A stretch of 64,000 nucleotides of DNA. Source: Zasmidium citrigriseum (Eukaryota; Ascomycota; Dothideomycetes; Mycosphaerellales; Mycosphaerellaceae). Location: NCBI GenBank assembly GCA_002786025.1, contig NHNW01000029.1, positions 379,384 to 443,383 on the forward strand. The letters are read 5' to 3'. The position numbers were made by a program, and so were the translations under genes. Shown one piece after another: positions 9,559-19,361 of the stretch (positions within the stretch are counted from its first letter, which is position 1; each line of letters opens with the position of its first letter). The notes beneath the pieces were generated by a model. The model did no database searches, was not told the DNA's origin, and saw only the letters and a program-made list of their open reading frames with translations.

Positions 9559-12500
9559 ATGGACCATTCCGCCGCGAAACGCAAGCAACCGCCCACTTCC
9601 AACGCCTCTGATCGACCTTCCAAGCAAGTGCGCCGACCGTCGCCGCCCGTGATGGAGAATGGAAGGGCTGTGGGCAATGGCGTGCCCGCGTCGGCAGCTG
9701 ATACTCCCAATGGATATTCATCCCCCGGCGTCGATGAGGATTCGTTGATACACGCAGCCGCTGGACCGGATACTGCAGAATGGCAGGCGACGATTGAGAA
9801 GGTCGTGCGCAATGTGGTTAGCATACATTTCTGCCAGACCTGCTCATTTGACACCGATTCTGCCATCTCCAGCGAGGCTACTGGATTCGTGGTTGATTCG
9901 GAGCGCGGCTACATCCTCACGAACCGACATGTGGTGGGTGCTGGTCCGTTCTGGGGATACTGCATCTTCGACAATCACGAGGAATGCGACGTCTACCCTG
10001 TTTACCGCGATCCTGTTCACGACTTCGGCATCCTCAGATTCGACCCTAAAGCGATCAAGTATCTTCCGTTGGCTCAGCTCGAGCTTCGACCAGATCTCGC
10101 AAAAGTTGGAGCGGAAATCAGAGTCGTGGGTAACGATGCAGGAGAGAAGCTCAGCATCTTGTCAGGTGTCATTTCGAGATTGGATAGGAATGCGCCAGAA
10201 TACGGCGAGGGCTACAGCGACTTCAACACAAATTATATTCAAGCTGCGGCTGCTGCATCGGGTGGTTCGTCTGGCTCGCCTGTCGTCAACATCGATGGAT
10301 TCGCAATCGCATTACAAGCAGGTGGTCGAGCTGACGGAGCTGCCACCGACTATTTCCTTCCGCTCGACCGACCTCTGCGTGCCCTGCAGTGTGTAAGAGA
10401 AGGGAAACACGTCGATCGGGGTACAATTCAGACTCAATGGATCCTCAAGCCATTTGATGAGTGCAGGAGATTAGGGTTGAGCGCTGAATGGGAGAGCGAG
10501 GTGCGGAAACAGTTTCCAAAAGAGACCGGCATGCTAGTTGCAGAAGTCGTTCTGCCAAAAGGACCAGGAGACAGAAAGCTCGAAGAAGGCGATGTTCTGC
10601 TCAAGGTCAACGACGAGCTCCTCACGCAATTCGTTCGCTTGGACGACATCCTTGACAGCAGCGTCGGCGGCGTCGTCAAGCTTCTGATTCAACGAGGAGG
10701 CGAGAACATGGAAGTCCAGCTGGATGTTGGCGACTTGCACGCGATTACCCCCGACCGATTCGTGTCTGTAGCTGGCGCGGCATTCCACAACCTGTCGTAC
10801 CAGCAAGCTCGTCTGTACGCCATTGCTATGAAGGATGCTGGTGTGTATTGCTGCGAGGCAGCGGGATCTTTCAGATTTGAGGGCTCTGAGTACGGCTGGC
10901 TCATTCAATCAGTCGACCATAAACCTACGCCAGATCTGGATACCTTTGTCGAAGTCATGAAGTCCATCGCAGACAGAAGCAGAGTTGTGGTCACATACAA
11001 ACACCTCCGGGACATGCACACTCTCAATACCAGCATCATGCTTGTCGATCGACACTGGCATAAGAACATGCGACTCGCTGTACGGAACGATGAGACAGGC
11101 CTATGGGATTTCACCGATCTAGCGGAGCCTATTCCACCAAAGGCGGTGGAACCCAGGAAAGCGAACTTCATCAAGATGGAGGGAGCACAGCATCCGGCTG
11201 CCGTTGAAATCGTTAGGTCGTTTGTGAAAGTAGCGACTATGCTGCCCGTGAAGCTCGATGGTTTCCCGAAAGCTCGCAAGATTGGCTTTGGTCTAGTCAT
11301 CGATGCAGACAAGGGTCTCGTGGTTGTATCCCGTGCCATCGTTCCATACGACATGTGCGATATCTCGGTCACTATTGCCGACTCCATTATTGTGGATGGC
11401 AAGGTTGTGTTCCTGCATCCACTGCAGAACTACGCCATCATCCAATATGATCCCAAGTTGGTCCAGGCTCCTGTCAAGTCCGCAAAGTTGGCGACGAAGC
11501 CAATCAAGCAAGGCGAGGAGACCATCTTCTTCGGCTTCAACCAAAACTTGCGCCCTGTTGTTGCGAAGACTGCAGTGACCGACATCACTACTGTGGCAAT
11601 TCCCGCGAGCGCATCAACACCACGCTACCGAGCCGTCAACCTTGATGCTATCACTGTCGACACATCCCTGAGTGGACAGTGCGGCAGCGGCGCACTGATG
11701 AGCGAAGATGGGACCGTGCAGGCTCTGTGGCTGACCTACCTCGGCGAGCGAACTGGACACAGTGGTAAAGACATTGAGTACCATCTCGGCTTTGCTACGC
11801 CAGCACTCTTGCCTGTCATCGAAGAAGTCAAGAGTGGTCGCAAGCCAAACCTCCGAATCCTCAACCTCGAAACGCAGACTGTGCAGATGTCACAATGCCG
11901 CATTATGGGTGTGAGCGAAGACTGGATCGAACGCGTGGAGCACGACGACCCAGAACGTCATCAACTCTTCATGGTGCGCAAGGTCGACGCCGGCAATGTG
12001 AATGGACTGCAAGAAGGAGACATCATTCTCACTCTCAACGACCGCCTCATAACACGAGTCAGCGACATGGATGTCATGTACTCTAACGAAGTGCTCAAGG
12101 CCGTCATTGTCCGCAAGCAACAGCAGATGGAACTTGATGTGCCTACCGTGCCTACTGAGGAACTCGAAACCGACCACATCATTGTCTTCTGCGGTGCTAT
12201 CCTCCACCGCCCACATCACGCCGTCCGCCAGCAGATCTCGAAGGTACACTCCGACATCTACGTCTCGGCTCGGTTCAGGGGAAGCCCGTCATACGCCTAT
12301 GGTCTGGCTTCGACAAACTTCATCATGGCCGTCAATGCCGTTCCAACCCCTGATCTCAAGTCGTTCTTGAAAGAGGTCAACAAGATCCCAGACAACACAT
12401 ACTTCCGCCTCAAGGTCATGACATTCGACAATGTGCCTTGGGTAGCAACGATGAAGAAGAACGAGCATTACTTCCCAACAGTAGAATTTGTCAAAGACCC

Positions 12501-12642
12501 CAGTGTGAGGGAGGGGTGGAGGAGGATCATGTACGAAGGAGGCGAGAAGAAGGTCGGGGAGGGAGAGTTGGTACCAGAAGTTGTCGATGAGGGCGGCGCA
12601 CCGGTCGAAATGGACGGTGAGATCGATTCGGCGAAGCATTAG
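9559..12642 (+). CDS. NMA111: Nma111/HtrA2-type pro-apoptotic serine protease
   Basis: From the ATG at 9559 the protein is 1027 residues, the usual size for fungal Nma111. It has an N-terminal trypsin-like HtrA domain with the full triad: His124 in TNRHVVGAG, Asp155 in [10 protein letters not shown] and Ser238 in [12 protein letters not shown] domains follow (for example around [17 protein letters not shown]), then a second, degenerate protease-like half ([14 protein letters not shown]) and further PDZ repeats. This is the duplicated architecture of yeast Nma111, a nuclear protease that acts on apoptosis inhibitors and in heat tolerance. A short basic KRK-type signal lies near residue 6. The frame is also open to an in-frame ATG at 9280, adding 93 residues rich in Arg, Ala, Ser and Pro with no Asp or Glu. 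That could be a mitochondrial presequence or simply CT-rich leader. Confidence 0.9.
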   Translation: MDHSAAKRKQPPTSNASDRPSKQVRRPSPPVMENGRAVGNGVPASAADTPNGYSSPGVDEDSLIHAAAGPDTAEWQATIEKVVRNVVSIHFCQTCSFDTDSAISSEATGFVVDSERGYILTNRHVVGAGPFWGYCIFDNHEECDVYPVYRDPVHDFGILRFDPKAIKYLPLAQLELRPDLAKVGAEIRVVGNDAGEKLSILSGVISRLDRNAPEYGEGYSDFNTNYIQAAAAASGGSSGSPVVNIDGFAIALQAGGRADGAATDYFLPLDRPLRALQCVREGKHVDRGTIQTQWILKPFDECRRLGLSAEWESEVRKQFPKETGMLVAEVVLPKGPGDRKLEEGDVLLKVNDELLTQFVRLDDILDSSVGGVVKLLIQRGGENMEVQLDVGDLHAITPDRFVSVAGAAFHNLSYQQARLYAIAMKDAGVYCCEAAGSFRFEGSEYGWLIQSVDHKPTPDLDTFVEVMKSIADRSRVVVTYKHLRDMHTLNTSIMLVDRHWHKNMRLAVRNDETGLWDFTDLAEPIPPKAVEPRKANFIKMEGAQHPAAVEIVRSFVKVATMLPVKLDGFPKARKIGFGLVIDADKGLVVVSRAIVPYDMCDISVTIADSIIVDGKVVFLHPLQNYAIIQYDPKLVQAPVKSAKLATKPIKQGEETIFFGFNQNLRPVVAKTAVTDITTVAIPASASTPRYRAVNLDAITVDTSLSGQCGSGALMSEDGTVQALWLTYLGERTGHSGKDIEYHLGFATPALLPVIEEVKSGRKPNLRILNLETQTVQMSQCRIMGVSEDWIERVEHDDPERHQLFMVRKVDAGNVNGLQEGDIILTLNDRLITRVSDMDVMYSNEVLKAVIVRKQQQMELDVPTVPTEELETDHIIVFCGAILHRPHHAVRQQISKVHSDIYVSARFRGSPSYAYGLASTNFIMAVNAVPTPDLKSFLKEVNKIPDNTYFRLKVMTFDNVPWVATMKKNEHYFPTVEFVKDPSVREGWRRIMYEGGEKKVGEGELVPEVVDEGGAPVEMDGEIDSAKH

Positions 12643-12766
12643 AGGACAGCCTGCGATACAGAAGCGAAAAATCTTTGTCCCTGAATACACCAGTCTCTCA
12701 TTGCGACCTAAACTCCCGCGTGATCCGTTGAATCCAATACCATCCATTCCAAACAACAGGAGCAGT

Positions 12767-13249
12767 CTAACAAAGACCACAGCAGTGATGCAACATTTTC
12801 ACGTAGTTGCACCCTTTGACAAGATGATGGTTGGTGGAATACTGCCACTCGTCCAGGTCCTCCTCGCTGTCGCCTTCGCCGTCGTCGTCGTCGCGCTTGG
12901 TCTTGGTCATCGAGGAGGCGATGGAGGCCATCCAGTCTTGGGCGATGCGGTCGAGCTGTATATCAACAATCATCAGAATCAGAGACAGGAGGCTGGAGGC
13001 CGGATGTGAAACCAGGCATGAGGTGGAGGGACTTACGCTAGCAGTGGCATTCGCAGCGACATCGTCAAGACTCGTCTGGAAGAAAGCGATGTCTTCTGAG
13101 GACATTTTCCCGGCGTTGGCTTGCTCGAATTGTGCGCTCAGGTCGGCGAAGTATGCGCCGATGTCGTAGGGCTTGGTTGCGGTTGTTGCTTGGGGGAGGG
13201 CGGTTGTGAGGGTGCCGGTGAGGGCAAGGAGGAGGGTGGTGAATTTCAT
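12767..13249 (-). CDS. Small secreted protein precursor with a dibasic site and Cys-rich tail
   Basis: Two exons (13249-13037 and 12955-12767) around an 81-bp intron starting GTAAGT give 133 residues. Signal peptide MKFTTLLLALTGTLTTALP, probably cleaved near Ala17. The middle (about 26-95) is amphipathic helix (YFADLSAQFEQANAG, DIAFFQTSLDDVAANATAS, LDRIAQDWMASIASSM). Then come a Lys-Arg site (TKTKRDDDD), an acidic spacer, and a C-terminal segment with four Cys (GCNYVKMLHHCCGLC). The layout fits a Kex2-processed secreted precursor. It converges with the HtrA gene (124 bp between stops). The neighbour at 13809-14114 shares the signal-peptide pattern, dibasic site and promoter. No known family. 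Confidence 0.65.
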   Translation of the reverse strand: MKFTTLLLALTGTLTTALPQATTATKPYDIGAYFADLSAQFEQANAGKMSSEDIAFFQTSLDDVAANATASVSPSTSCLVSHPASSLLSLILMIVDIQLDRIAQDWMASIASSMTKTKRDDDDGEGDSEEDLDEWQYSTNHHLVKGCNYVKMLHHCCGLC

Positions 13250-13330
13250 GGTTGCTTTGGTTGCTGGTGGATGTTTTGGTTGTTGGTGTGAGGAGGAGAG
13301 CAGGGAAGGGTAAGGGTTGGGATGGGATAT

Positions 13331-13411
13331 ATTTATATTGGATGTATCGGCCCTTTTTTCTCCTTGATGAATATTTGTGTGCCCATGTGATCAGGAGCAT
13401 TGCTACTCATG
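13331..13411 (-). promoter_or_regulatory. Promoter module of the first secreted precursor
   Basis: Located 82-162 bp upstream of the ATG at 13249. Plus-strand landmarks in order: TATTTATATT, then a CCCTTTTTT pyrimidine run, then CATGTGATC, then TGCTACTCAT. The same order and similar spacing recur upstream of the ATG at 14114. The AT block near 13330-13340 is a plausible TATA region. Confidence 0.5.
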
Positions 13412-13808
13412 TTCAATACGCCAGTGGAGAGTCGCTCGCAAGGCTGATATAGCAACGAGGTGACTGGTCCGAGTCGAGCTCACGAGCCAGCCGTGGTGGT
13501 ATGCGAATGAAAAGCCCCAGAATTGTCATGATATTACCTGTCGTTGGTCTCATCTCTCGTGCTGCCGCCTGCTCAAGTTCTTTGAGGTCATGGCATTTTG
13601 GTAGTCGGAAGAGGACCTCATCGCCTCGCACATGGCCCACGAACACCATTGTGAAAGCGTGCACGACTGGAACGAGTATACAAAGCCTAAAATCTTGCGC
13701 CTTTCGATCGCTCCTTGAACACCTACGGGCCAAATCTCTCGTCCTTTCTCACAGGGCGTAGATCATATCCATACCAAAGCAAGGCCATTCAAACCAGGCC
13801 TTTGACCC

Positions 13809-14114
13809 CTAGTAACAGCCGTCAATTAAGATCTTCCACCACGTGCATATCTTCTCTTCCGGCTCGATGTCACGCCTCTCCTGCATTGACCCTGCCGTGT
13901 CCTGCAGCAGCGACTGTCAGCTCTCGCTCAGGAAGCCGAGCAAATGAAATTGATGACCAACCTTGGCCGTGACAGGTGCAGCGCCGTCGTTGACAGATTG
14001 CTCGAAGGTCTCGGTGACCTCTGGCACGAGGTTGTCGGCCTCCTTGTTCAGGGTGGGAAGGGCGGCCACCAGGTTGCTTGCGCCGAGAGCGAAGAGGAGG
14101 TAGGTGAGCTTCAT
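13809..14114 (-). CDS. Small secreted peptide precursor, probable paralogue of the 12767-13249 gene
   Basis: Exon 1 is 14114-13962 (51 codons: MKLTYLLFALGASNLVAALP signal peptide, then a short acidic pro-region with TFEQSVNDG). The frame reads on to a stop at 13917, but a better model removes an intron starting GTTGGT at 13961. Two in-frame acceptors are possible: 13914 or, with a better-placed GCTGAC branch site, 13902. Exon 2 then ends at 13809, giving 81 or 85 residues. The tail reads GSMQERRDIEPEEK followed by ICTWWKILIDGCY. So, as in the neighbour, a dibasic site precedes an acidic stretch and a Cys-containing C terminus. The donor is non-consensus, so the intron needs transcript support. 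Unspliced, the product is 65 residues. Confidence 0.5.
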
Positions 14115-14169
14115 GTTGACTGTCTGAAGCTTTGAGCTGGGAATGGATGGCTCAAGGGCGAGAGGTTTG

Positions 14170-14262
14170 AAGATGCGGTATTTATATTTTCCCAGCTCTG
14201 TCTCTCCGTCCCTTTTTCCCCGCTGGTGCGTGCGCATGTGATCGCACAAGTCCTGCTACTAA
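14170..14262 (-). promoter_or_regulatory. Promoter module of the second secreted precursor
   Basis: Located about 56-148 bp upstream of the ATG at 14114. It has the same ordered landmarks as 13331-13411: GTATTTATATTTT, CCCTTTTTCCCC, GCATGTGATC, TGCTACTAAT. This suggests a shared promoter and possible co-expression of the two genes. Confidence 0.5.
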
Positions 14263-14841
14263 TCCTCATCCACCCAAAAGAGAGGTGTTACAGTGCTCAC
14301 TCAGGGGCTGATCTCCGGACAGTATAAATGGTCGAAGCAAGGTTGGCGAACCACCAGGAGTGCTTCTCCAATGAAAATGTCCAAAATGCTCATCACGGCG
14401 ACTGTTCGTGGTTACAATTTTCGACCTCCGACAGGCAAGCTGATTCGCGGCCACCAGGTCTTGTAGACGTGAGGGCGATGACTGGTAAGCGGGACGGACA
14501 GCAGGCTTTTTCAAGGCAGTAGCCCTATGAGCCTTGGCCGGATGGATGACCTCCCAGTTCACCGGCTTGTCCACAATTGGTCCCTCATCGCCCCTTCTCC
14601 GCACGTCATCTGACATTTTGTTCACTCCAGTTCGCTCGTCCTTTTTCATCGACGCCCATCGCGTCCATTGTGACAGCGCCCTCGCCATGTCTGGTGTGAG
14701 AGATCAGAGGTGCGCGAGCTGAAGGTCGTCCCGTCAAGGCGGCAGCTCATCGCATGCGATACGATTCGCGCCAACCGTATGTGCTGCCTGGCCGTGGTGT
14801 CCAGGTCTTCGTTCACACGAGTTCAAATGCCGACAGCCTCC
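14263..14841. other. Intergenic stretch, no gene seen
   Basis: Between the second secreted precursor and the stop of the AlkB gene. Short open frames occur on both strands without codon structure or recognisable motifs. A TATAAAT at about 14323 has no assigned gene. Confidence 0.4.
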
Positions 14842-16233
14842 TCATGTATTCGCACGGGACTCCGGCGGCGTTCGTAGATCACTCTTCATCGTCTTCTCAT
14901 CGGTCTCCGCGCTGGGCGTATTGACATTGCCCTTGTATCCTTCGGCCCAAGGCGGCTTTCCATCGTCGTCAAATTCCGCCCAGACAAAGTAAGAGCATCC
15001 TTTCTGGCCAGGCGTGTAGTTGGCATAGCACATCCACATGTATCTTCCCCGAGTCAGTTTGCGCTTCTGCACACAGCGCAGAACGCAAGAGACGTTGCAT
15101 TTGCACTTCGGCGTATACTTGGGATGCAAGTAATCCTTGTAACATCTGTACGTGATGTTAAGTCGCTTGTTGAGAGCAAGAGGGTGTGGATCGATTGCTT
15201 GAGCGGGTGCTATTGAGTGCTTCCACTCTTCCTGCATCTCCGCGTGCATTACTAGGAGTGAGTTGTGTGGTAGATGAATTGCGATCTGTCCCTGCTCGTC
15301 GGCCGATGATGAGTCCTCTTGGGGTACGATGCGGCGGACGCGGAACTCTCGAGCAACTCCTAAGGATAAGCTGCCGATGATGGCTCGGGGCCCAAGATAA
15401 GTGAGATGATCAGAATGGTATCCAACATTCTCCTTTCCACCATCATAGCAGTTGACAAAGCTTGCGTTCGGCTCCCACTGCTCAGGCGATTGAAACCTGA
15501 GCCTCTTGCCCTCAGGATGAAAATCCCGTATTCGGCGATCGACCTCTTGGTTCACTGCATCTTTGACGGTGCTTGAGACCTTCAGCATCTCAGGTGTGGT
15601 CTTCTCTACATGAGCCTCGTACATCCCGTCATAGACATACTCTGTCTTCTGCTCTTTCACGGCTTCCAGGGTATCCACGTAGAACTTCCATGTATGAGGA
15701 CTTTGCACTGTCCTGTCGAATAGCTGGAATGTACCTCGCTGCATTTTCGGCACTTCTTCTAACAGCTCTTTCAACAGTGTGTCCGCATCTTCTTTCGAGA
15801 GGAAGTTGTGAATGATCGAGCACGGAGTGTGGGTTTCTACGTCCTTGGGCGAATAGAGGTGTAAGGTCTTGCCCTTCTTCGTCAAGGGCCTTATGTCTGC
15901 TTGAGATGTCTCTCCATTGGATGTCTTCTCGACATTCTGAGTTGCGAACGCTTGTATCGAGGACTGGTATCCGTTTACAGCTGCTCGCTTCCTCTTCAGC
16001 ACGGCATCGTAGCCGCAGCTCATGGCCTGCGAAGCCTTGTACGCTGACCCTCCATATGCAGTGAGATAATCAAGATGGACTTCCTGAGGCTTGTCTGGAT
16101 GAAGAGAGGCAAGGACTGCCAGCTTGAACTCGGTGCTCTTGGTGTCTTCATCGGTATCAGCCGTCTTTGCCAGTTCTATGGCCTCCGGCGAGGGCTTGAT
16201 GCGCTTCGGCTTGTGCTTTCGTATCTCTTCCAT
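14842..16233 (-). CDS. AlkB-type 2-oxoglutarate/Fe(II) dioxygenase with a GRF zinc finger
   Basis: An intronless 463-residue protein. Residues about 37-75 (EFKLAVLASLHPDKPQEVHLDYLTAYGG) look like a CUE-type ubiquitin-binding helix bundle. The AlkB domain covers about 125-365: Fe ligands His273 and Asp275 (YHSDHL), a third His near 338 (WKHSIAP), and the 2-oxoglutarate-binding Arg pair in NKRLNITYR. A C-terminal GRF finger (about 375-425: CKCNVSCVLRCVQ, then GRYMWMCYA ... GCSYFVWAEF) should bind single-stranded DNA. Family knowledge points to direct reversal of alkylated bases (ALKBH2/3 class), with the GRF finger directing it to exposed strands. It is divergent from the GNAT gene across about 285 bp. 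Confidence 0.88.
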   Translation of the reverse strand: MEEIRKHKPKRIKPSPEAIELAKTADTDEDTKSTEFKLAVLASLHPDKPQEVHLDYLTAYGGSAYKASQAMSCGYDAVLKRKRAAVNGYQSSIQAFATQNVEKTSNGETSQADIRPLTKKGKTLHLYSPKDVETHTPCSIIHNFLSKEDADTLLKELLEEVPKMQRGTFQLFDRTVQSPHTWKFYVDTLEAVKEQKTEYVYDGMYEAHVEKTTPEMLKVSSTVKDAVNQEVDRRIRDFHPEGKRLRFQSPEQWEPNASFVNCYDGGKENVGYHSDHLTYLGPRAIIGSLSLGVAREFRVRRIVPQEDSSSADEQGQIAIHLPHNSLLVMHAEMQEEWKHSIAPAQAIDPHPLALNKRLNITYRCYKDYLHPKYTPKCKCNVSCVLRCVQKRKLTRGRYMWMCYANYTPGQKGCSYFVWAEFDDDGKPPWAEGYKGNVNTPSAETDEKTMKSDLRTPPESRANT

Positions 16234-16518
16234 GGTCGGTTAGCCATGAAGTCCACGATGGCATAGTGATCATGTCGTGAGTTCGAGAGCAACTTCTCAT
16301 GTTGATAATGGGACGGATCGAAGTCAAATGCATGAGTAAGCGGAAGGTCGCGTCGACGCGCTTGCCTAACGCTCGGACCATGCAAGTGAATCATGACTTT
16401 TGCCGGCGAAGGTCGGCATACCACCTTCCGTTCCCAATGACTCCTATTCGCATTCGCACATATATATTCCAGAACCTCGCGATGAAAAGACTAGACATCC
16501 AATTCTGGCCACCATAGC

Positions 16519-17326
16519 ATGGCGGACAACGGATCGGCGCTCCTCGAGCAGCCGCCTATCGTCACCATTGAGAGCGAACGCCTGCAACTCAAGACTATTC
16601 AAATGTCCGACCTGGAAGCCATCATGCCTCTCATTACTGATATGGAGGTGATGAAGTGGACGTAAGAACCGGTTAACTTTGCCAGGCTGACCCAGTCTCA
16701 CCATTGACAACGAATTCAGCTCCCAAGGACCACCCGCGAATGTCGAGCAAGCTGAGCGATGGCTGAGTGCCCGAGCACTGGGTCCAGATGTCTTCAACTT
16801 TGCTGTTCGGGAGAAGACCGCAGACGGTGTCGGCGCAGAAGTTGTTGGTATCATGGGCAGCTTCCACATCCCCAAATGCGGCTATCTCATTCGGACCGGT
16901 ATACTCATCCAATGCCTCATATGTCTATCTTTCTGACATCAGCAGACCGTGCAGGGAGGGGCTACGCAACTGAGGCTCTCAAGGCGTTCTTACCTGCGTA
17001 CTTCGATCGAGTTCCTCGTGCAAGCGACGGCGGAGCAGGAGTCGACTTCATCGAGGGATACGTTGATGTTAAGAACATAGCCAGCCAGAGGATTCTTACC
17101 AAGTGTGGATTCACTCTGTGCGAATCATTGCCTGCTGAGCTCGAAAACCTTGTGAGTATGAGGCGAGGGTGAGTATGGGTTTGCAGATTGCTTACTTGCT
17201 ACGTAGATGGGCGTGAGAGATGTCCTGCTGTATCGACTTCCAAGACCTGGAAAGACTCTGGAAGAGCTTGGTCTGATCGCAAGCTCCAAAGCGAATGATC
17301 AGCCCCCCGAGCCTCCTGTTCAGTAA
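16519..17326 (+). CDS. GNAT-family N-acetyltransferase
   Basis: Four exons (16519-16661, 16720-16898, 16946-17151, 17207-17326) separated by introns of 58, 47 and 55 bp; all joins keep frame. The 215-residue product opens with a RimJ/RimL-like start (TIESERLQLKTIQMSDLEAIMPLI). It has the acetyl-CoA signature in IRTDRAGRGYATEALKAFL (the Q/R-x-x-G-x-G/A loop), then an asparagine-containing VDVKNIASQRILTKCGF helix and a closing LYRLPRPGKT strand. This is the acetyltransferase_3 type, which often acts on protein N-termini or small amines; the substrate cannot be read from sequence. The third intron has a second GT further in (near 17169), so alternative donors are possible. Confidence 0.82.
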
Positions 17327-17775
17327 CGGATCGAGGATGTATCATCAAGATCTAATGTGCCACTGAACTTGATCAAAGAGAAATTTGAGGATGAGCAGTT
17401 ACGTTGCCATAATCGGCAAACGCACTATCAAAAGTACGATGTTTTTAAGCTCCGCCTTTCTCACAAGCTTTGGTGATCGGCATTCAACCTTCGATGTCCG
17501 AGTCTGTGAACTCGGAGAATTTCGTTGGTATGCATGAGGATTGACGGGATCGATGATCGAGCAGCTTGACGTCACGACGACCAATCACTCATCCAATATC
17601 AACGGCGAATGGTCCGCTAAGGTGTGCTAGCACGACGTCGAATACTAGTTGAGGCCGGAAGCTATGGGAGCTACTATCATGGAGTCAAGATGAGAGGCTA
17701 TGATGATGGCGACGAACCTCACGCCTTCTACTTCCTCTGACACTTTCTGTACAATATCCAACTCGTGACTACGAA

Positions 17776-19361
17776 ATGTCCTCCCGAGATGACGTTGGCG
17801 ATGGTCCGTCAAGCCAAGGGAAGAGAACTATCGTCACGTTTGAACCTGGAGACCGAGAGAATCCTCGAAATTGGCCGGAATGGCGCAAGTGGTCCATCGT
17901 AGCCGCGATAACGTTGGTAAGATCCAACCAGCCTCGTTCCCATTCTAACTTCATGGTCTCTGACACTTTGGTCTCGCAATCTAGGTCGATCTAACGGTTT
18001 CCTGGGGTGCTTCAGGCTTCTCCCCAGCCATATCGAAGTTCGAGAAGTCGTTCAATGTTAGCGCAGAAGTTGGAGCCCTTGGCCTATCACTCTATGTACT
18101 CGGCCTCGCGATGGGCCCGATGACATTGGCGCCACTTTCAGAGTACTTTGGCCGGACGATGCTATACCTCGTGCCGTATGGGATCTTCCTCCTCTTCCTG
18201 CTTGGTACAGCATTGGTGACGAACCTGGGTGGCTTCCTTGTCCTTCGGATACTCTCTGGGATGTTTGCGAGCGTGACGATTGCAAACTTCGGCGGCACTA
18301 TCGCGGACATGTGGCCAAGACATGAAGTTGGTCCACCTATGAGCGTCTTCCTCTGGGCCGCTGTATGTGGCAGCCCAAGCGGATACTTCTTATTGTCCTT
18401 CGTGGCACAGACGCGAGGCTGGAGAGACGTCTTTTGGGCTTTACTGGGCATCTGTGGCGGCTTCTGGCTTATTCTCCTTGTGGTTCTGGTTCCTTTCAAC
18501 AACGAGACAAGGCATGCTGTGATACTCAGGAGGCGAGCTGCTAAGCTGCGGAAAGAGCGACCTGGCGAGAAGGACAGCATCGACGTACCAGAGGAAATGA
18601 AGTCAAAGAGCATCGGACAGCTTTTCAAGACGACTTTGACAAGGCCGTTTCGATTCTTGGCGACCGAGGCTATCATCATCTTCTGCGCCCTATACAACGG
18701 ATATCTCTACGGCCTTTCGTTCTTATTCAATGGAGCTTTCAGCCTCGTCTTCGGACCCAAGGGCAAATGCTTCAGTACTATTTCAGTGGGACTAGCTTTC
18801 CTAGGCTTCGTGATCGGGGTCTGCATCGGTCCAGTGATCAATGTCTGGCAAGAGAGATATTATCAAAGTCGCATCCGCTCTGGACGAGGCAACTCTGTGG
18901 ACGCAGCTGTGGAAGCCGGAAAGGAAGACGCTTTTGAAAACATCCCTGAAGCCCGCGTCCAGCTGGGCAAAGTCGCAGCACTAACGCTCCCTATAAGTTT
19001 ATGGTGGTTCGCTTGGACATCTCCAACCGAATACCACATCCATTGGATTGTTCCAGTGCTGGCGACCGCGCTCTTTGGCTTCTCTTTCTACACCTTGATC
19101 TTGATGACCTACATGTACACCGAAGATGCGTACATGGTGTTCTCAGCAAGTGCACTTGCTGGTATTGGTTTGATCAGGAATCTAGCGGGAGGGACGTTCC
19201 CACTATTTGGCAATCAGATGTTTGAGAACGAGGGCTACAACTGGGCCGGAACGATTCTGGCCGGCTTGTCCATGCTGCTTATCCCAATTCCGTTTGTGTT
19301 GGAGAGGTATGGCGCGGCGTTACGAGCGAGATCTCCTTGGGCGAGAGAACACATGGATTGA
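17776..19361 (+). CDS. MFS drug:H+ antiporter (DHA1 type)
   Basis: Two exons (17776-17916, 17985-19361; intron 68 bp) encode 505 residues. The cytosolic N terminus carries the DHA1 hallmark ENPRNWPEWRKW just before TM1. Motif A follows TM2 as LSEYFGRTMLY. Twelve hydrophobic segments are visible, with a charged central loop (about 245-290: RRRAAKLRKERPGEKDS...). The LRILSGMFASVTIANFGG stretch matches TM4/motif B. Family members export drugs, polyamines or fungal metabolites across the plasma membrane by proton antiport; the substrate here is unknown. No biosynthetic cluster genes lie next to it. Start chosen at the first ATG, with normal N-terminal length for the family. Confidence 0.87.

Noticed and set aside
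14842..19361. Secondary-metabolite cluster (dioxygenase, acetyltransferase, MFS carrier)
   Set aside because: No backbone synthase is present; the dioxygenase is a DNA-repair AlkB type and the GNAT is of general type, so proximity is not evidence of a cluster.
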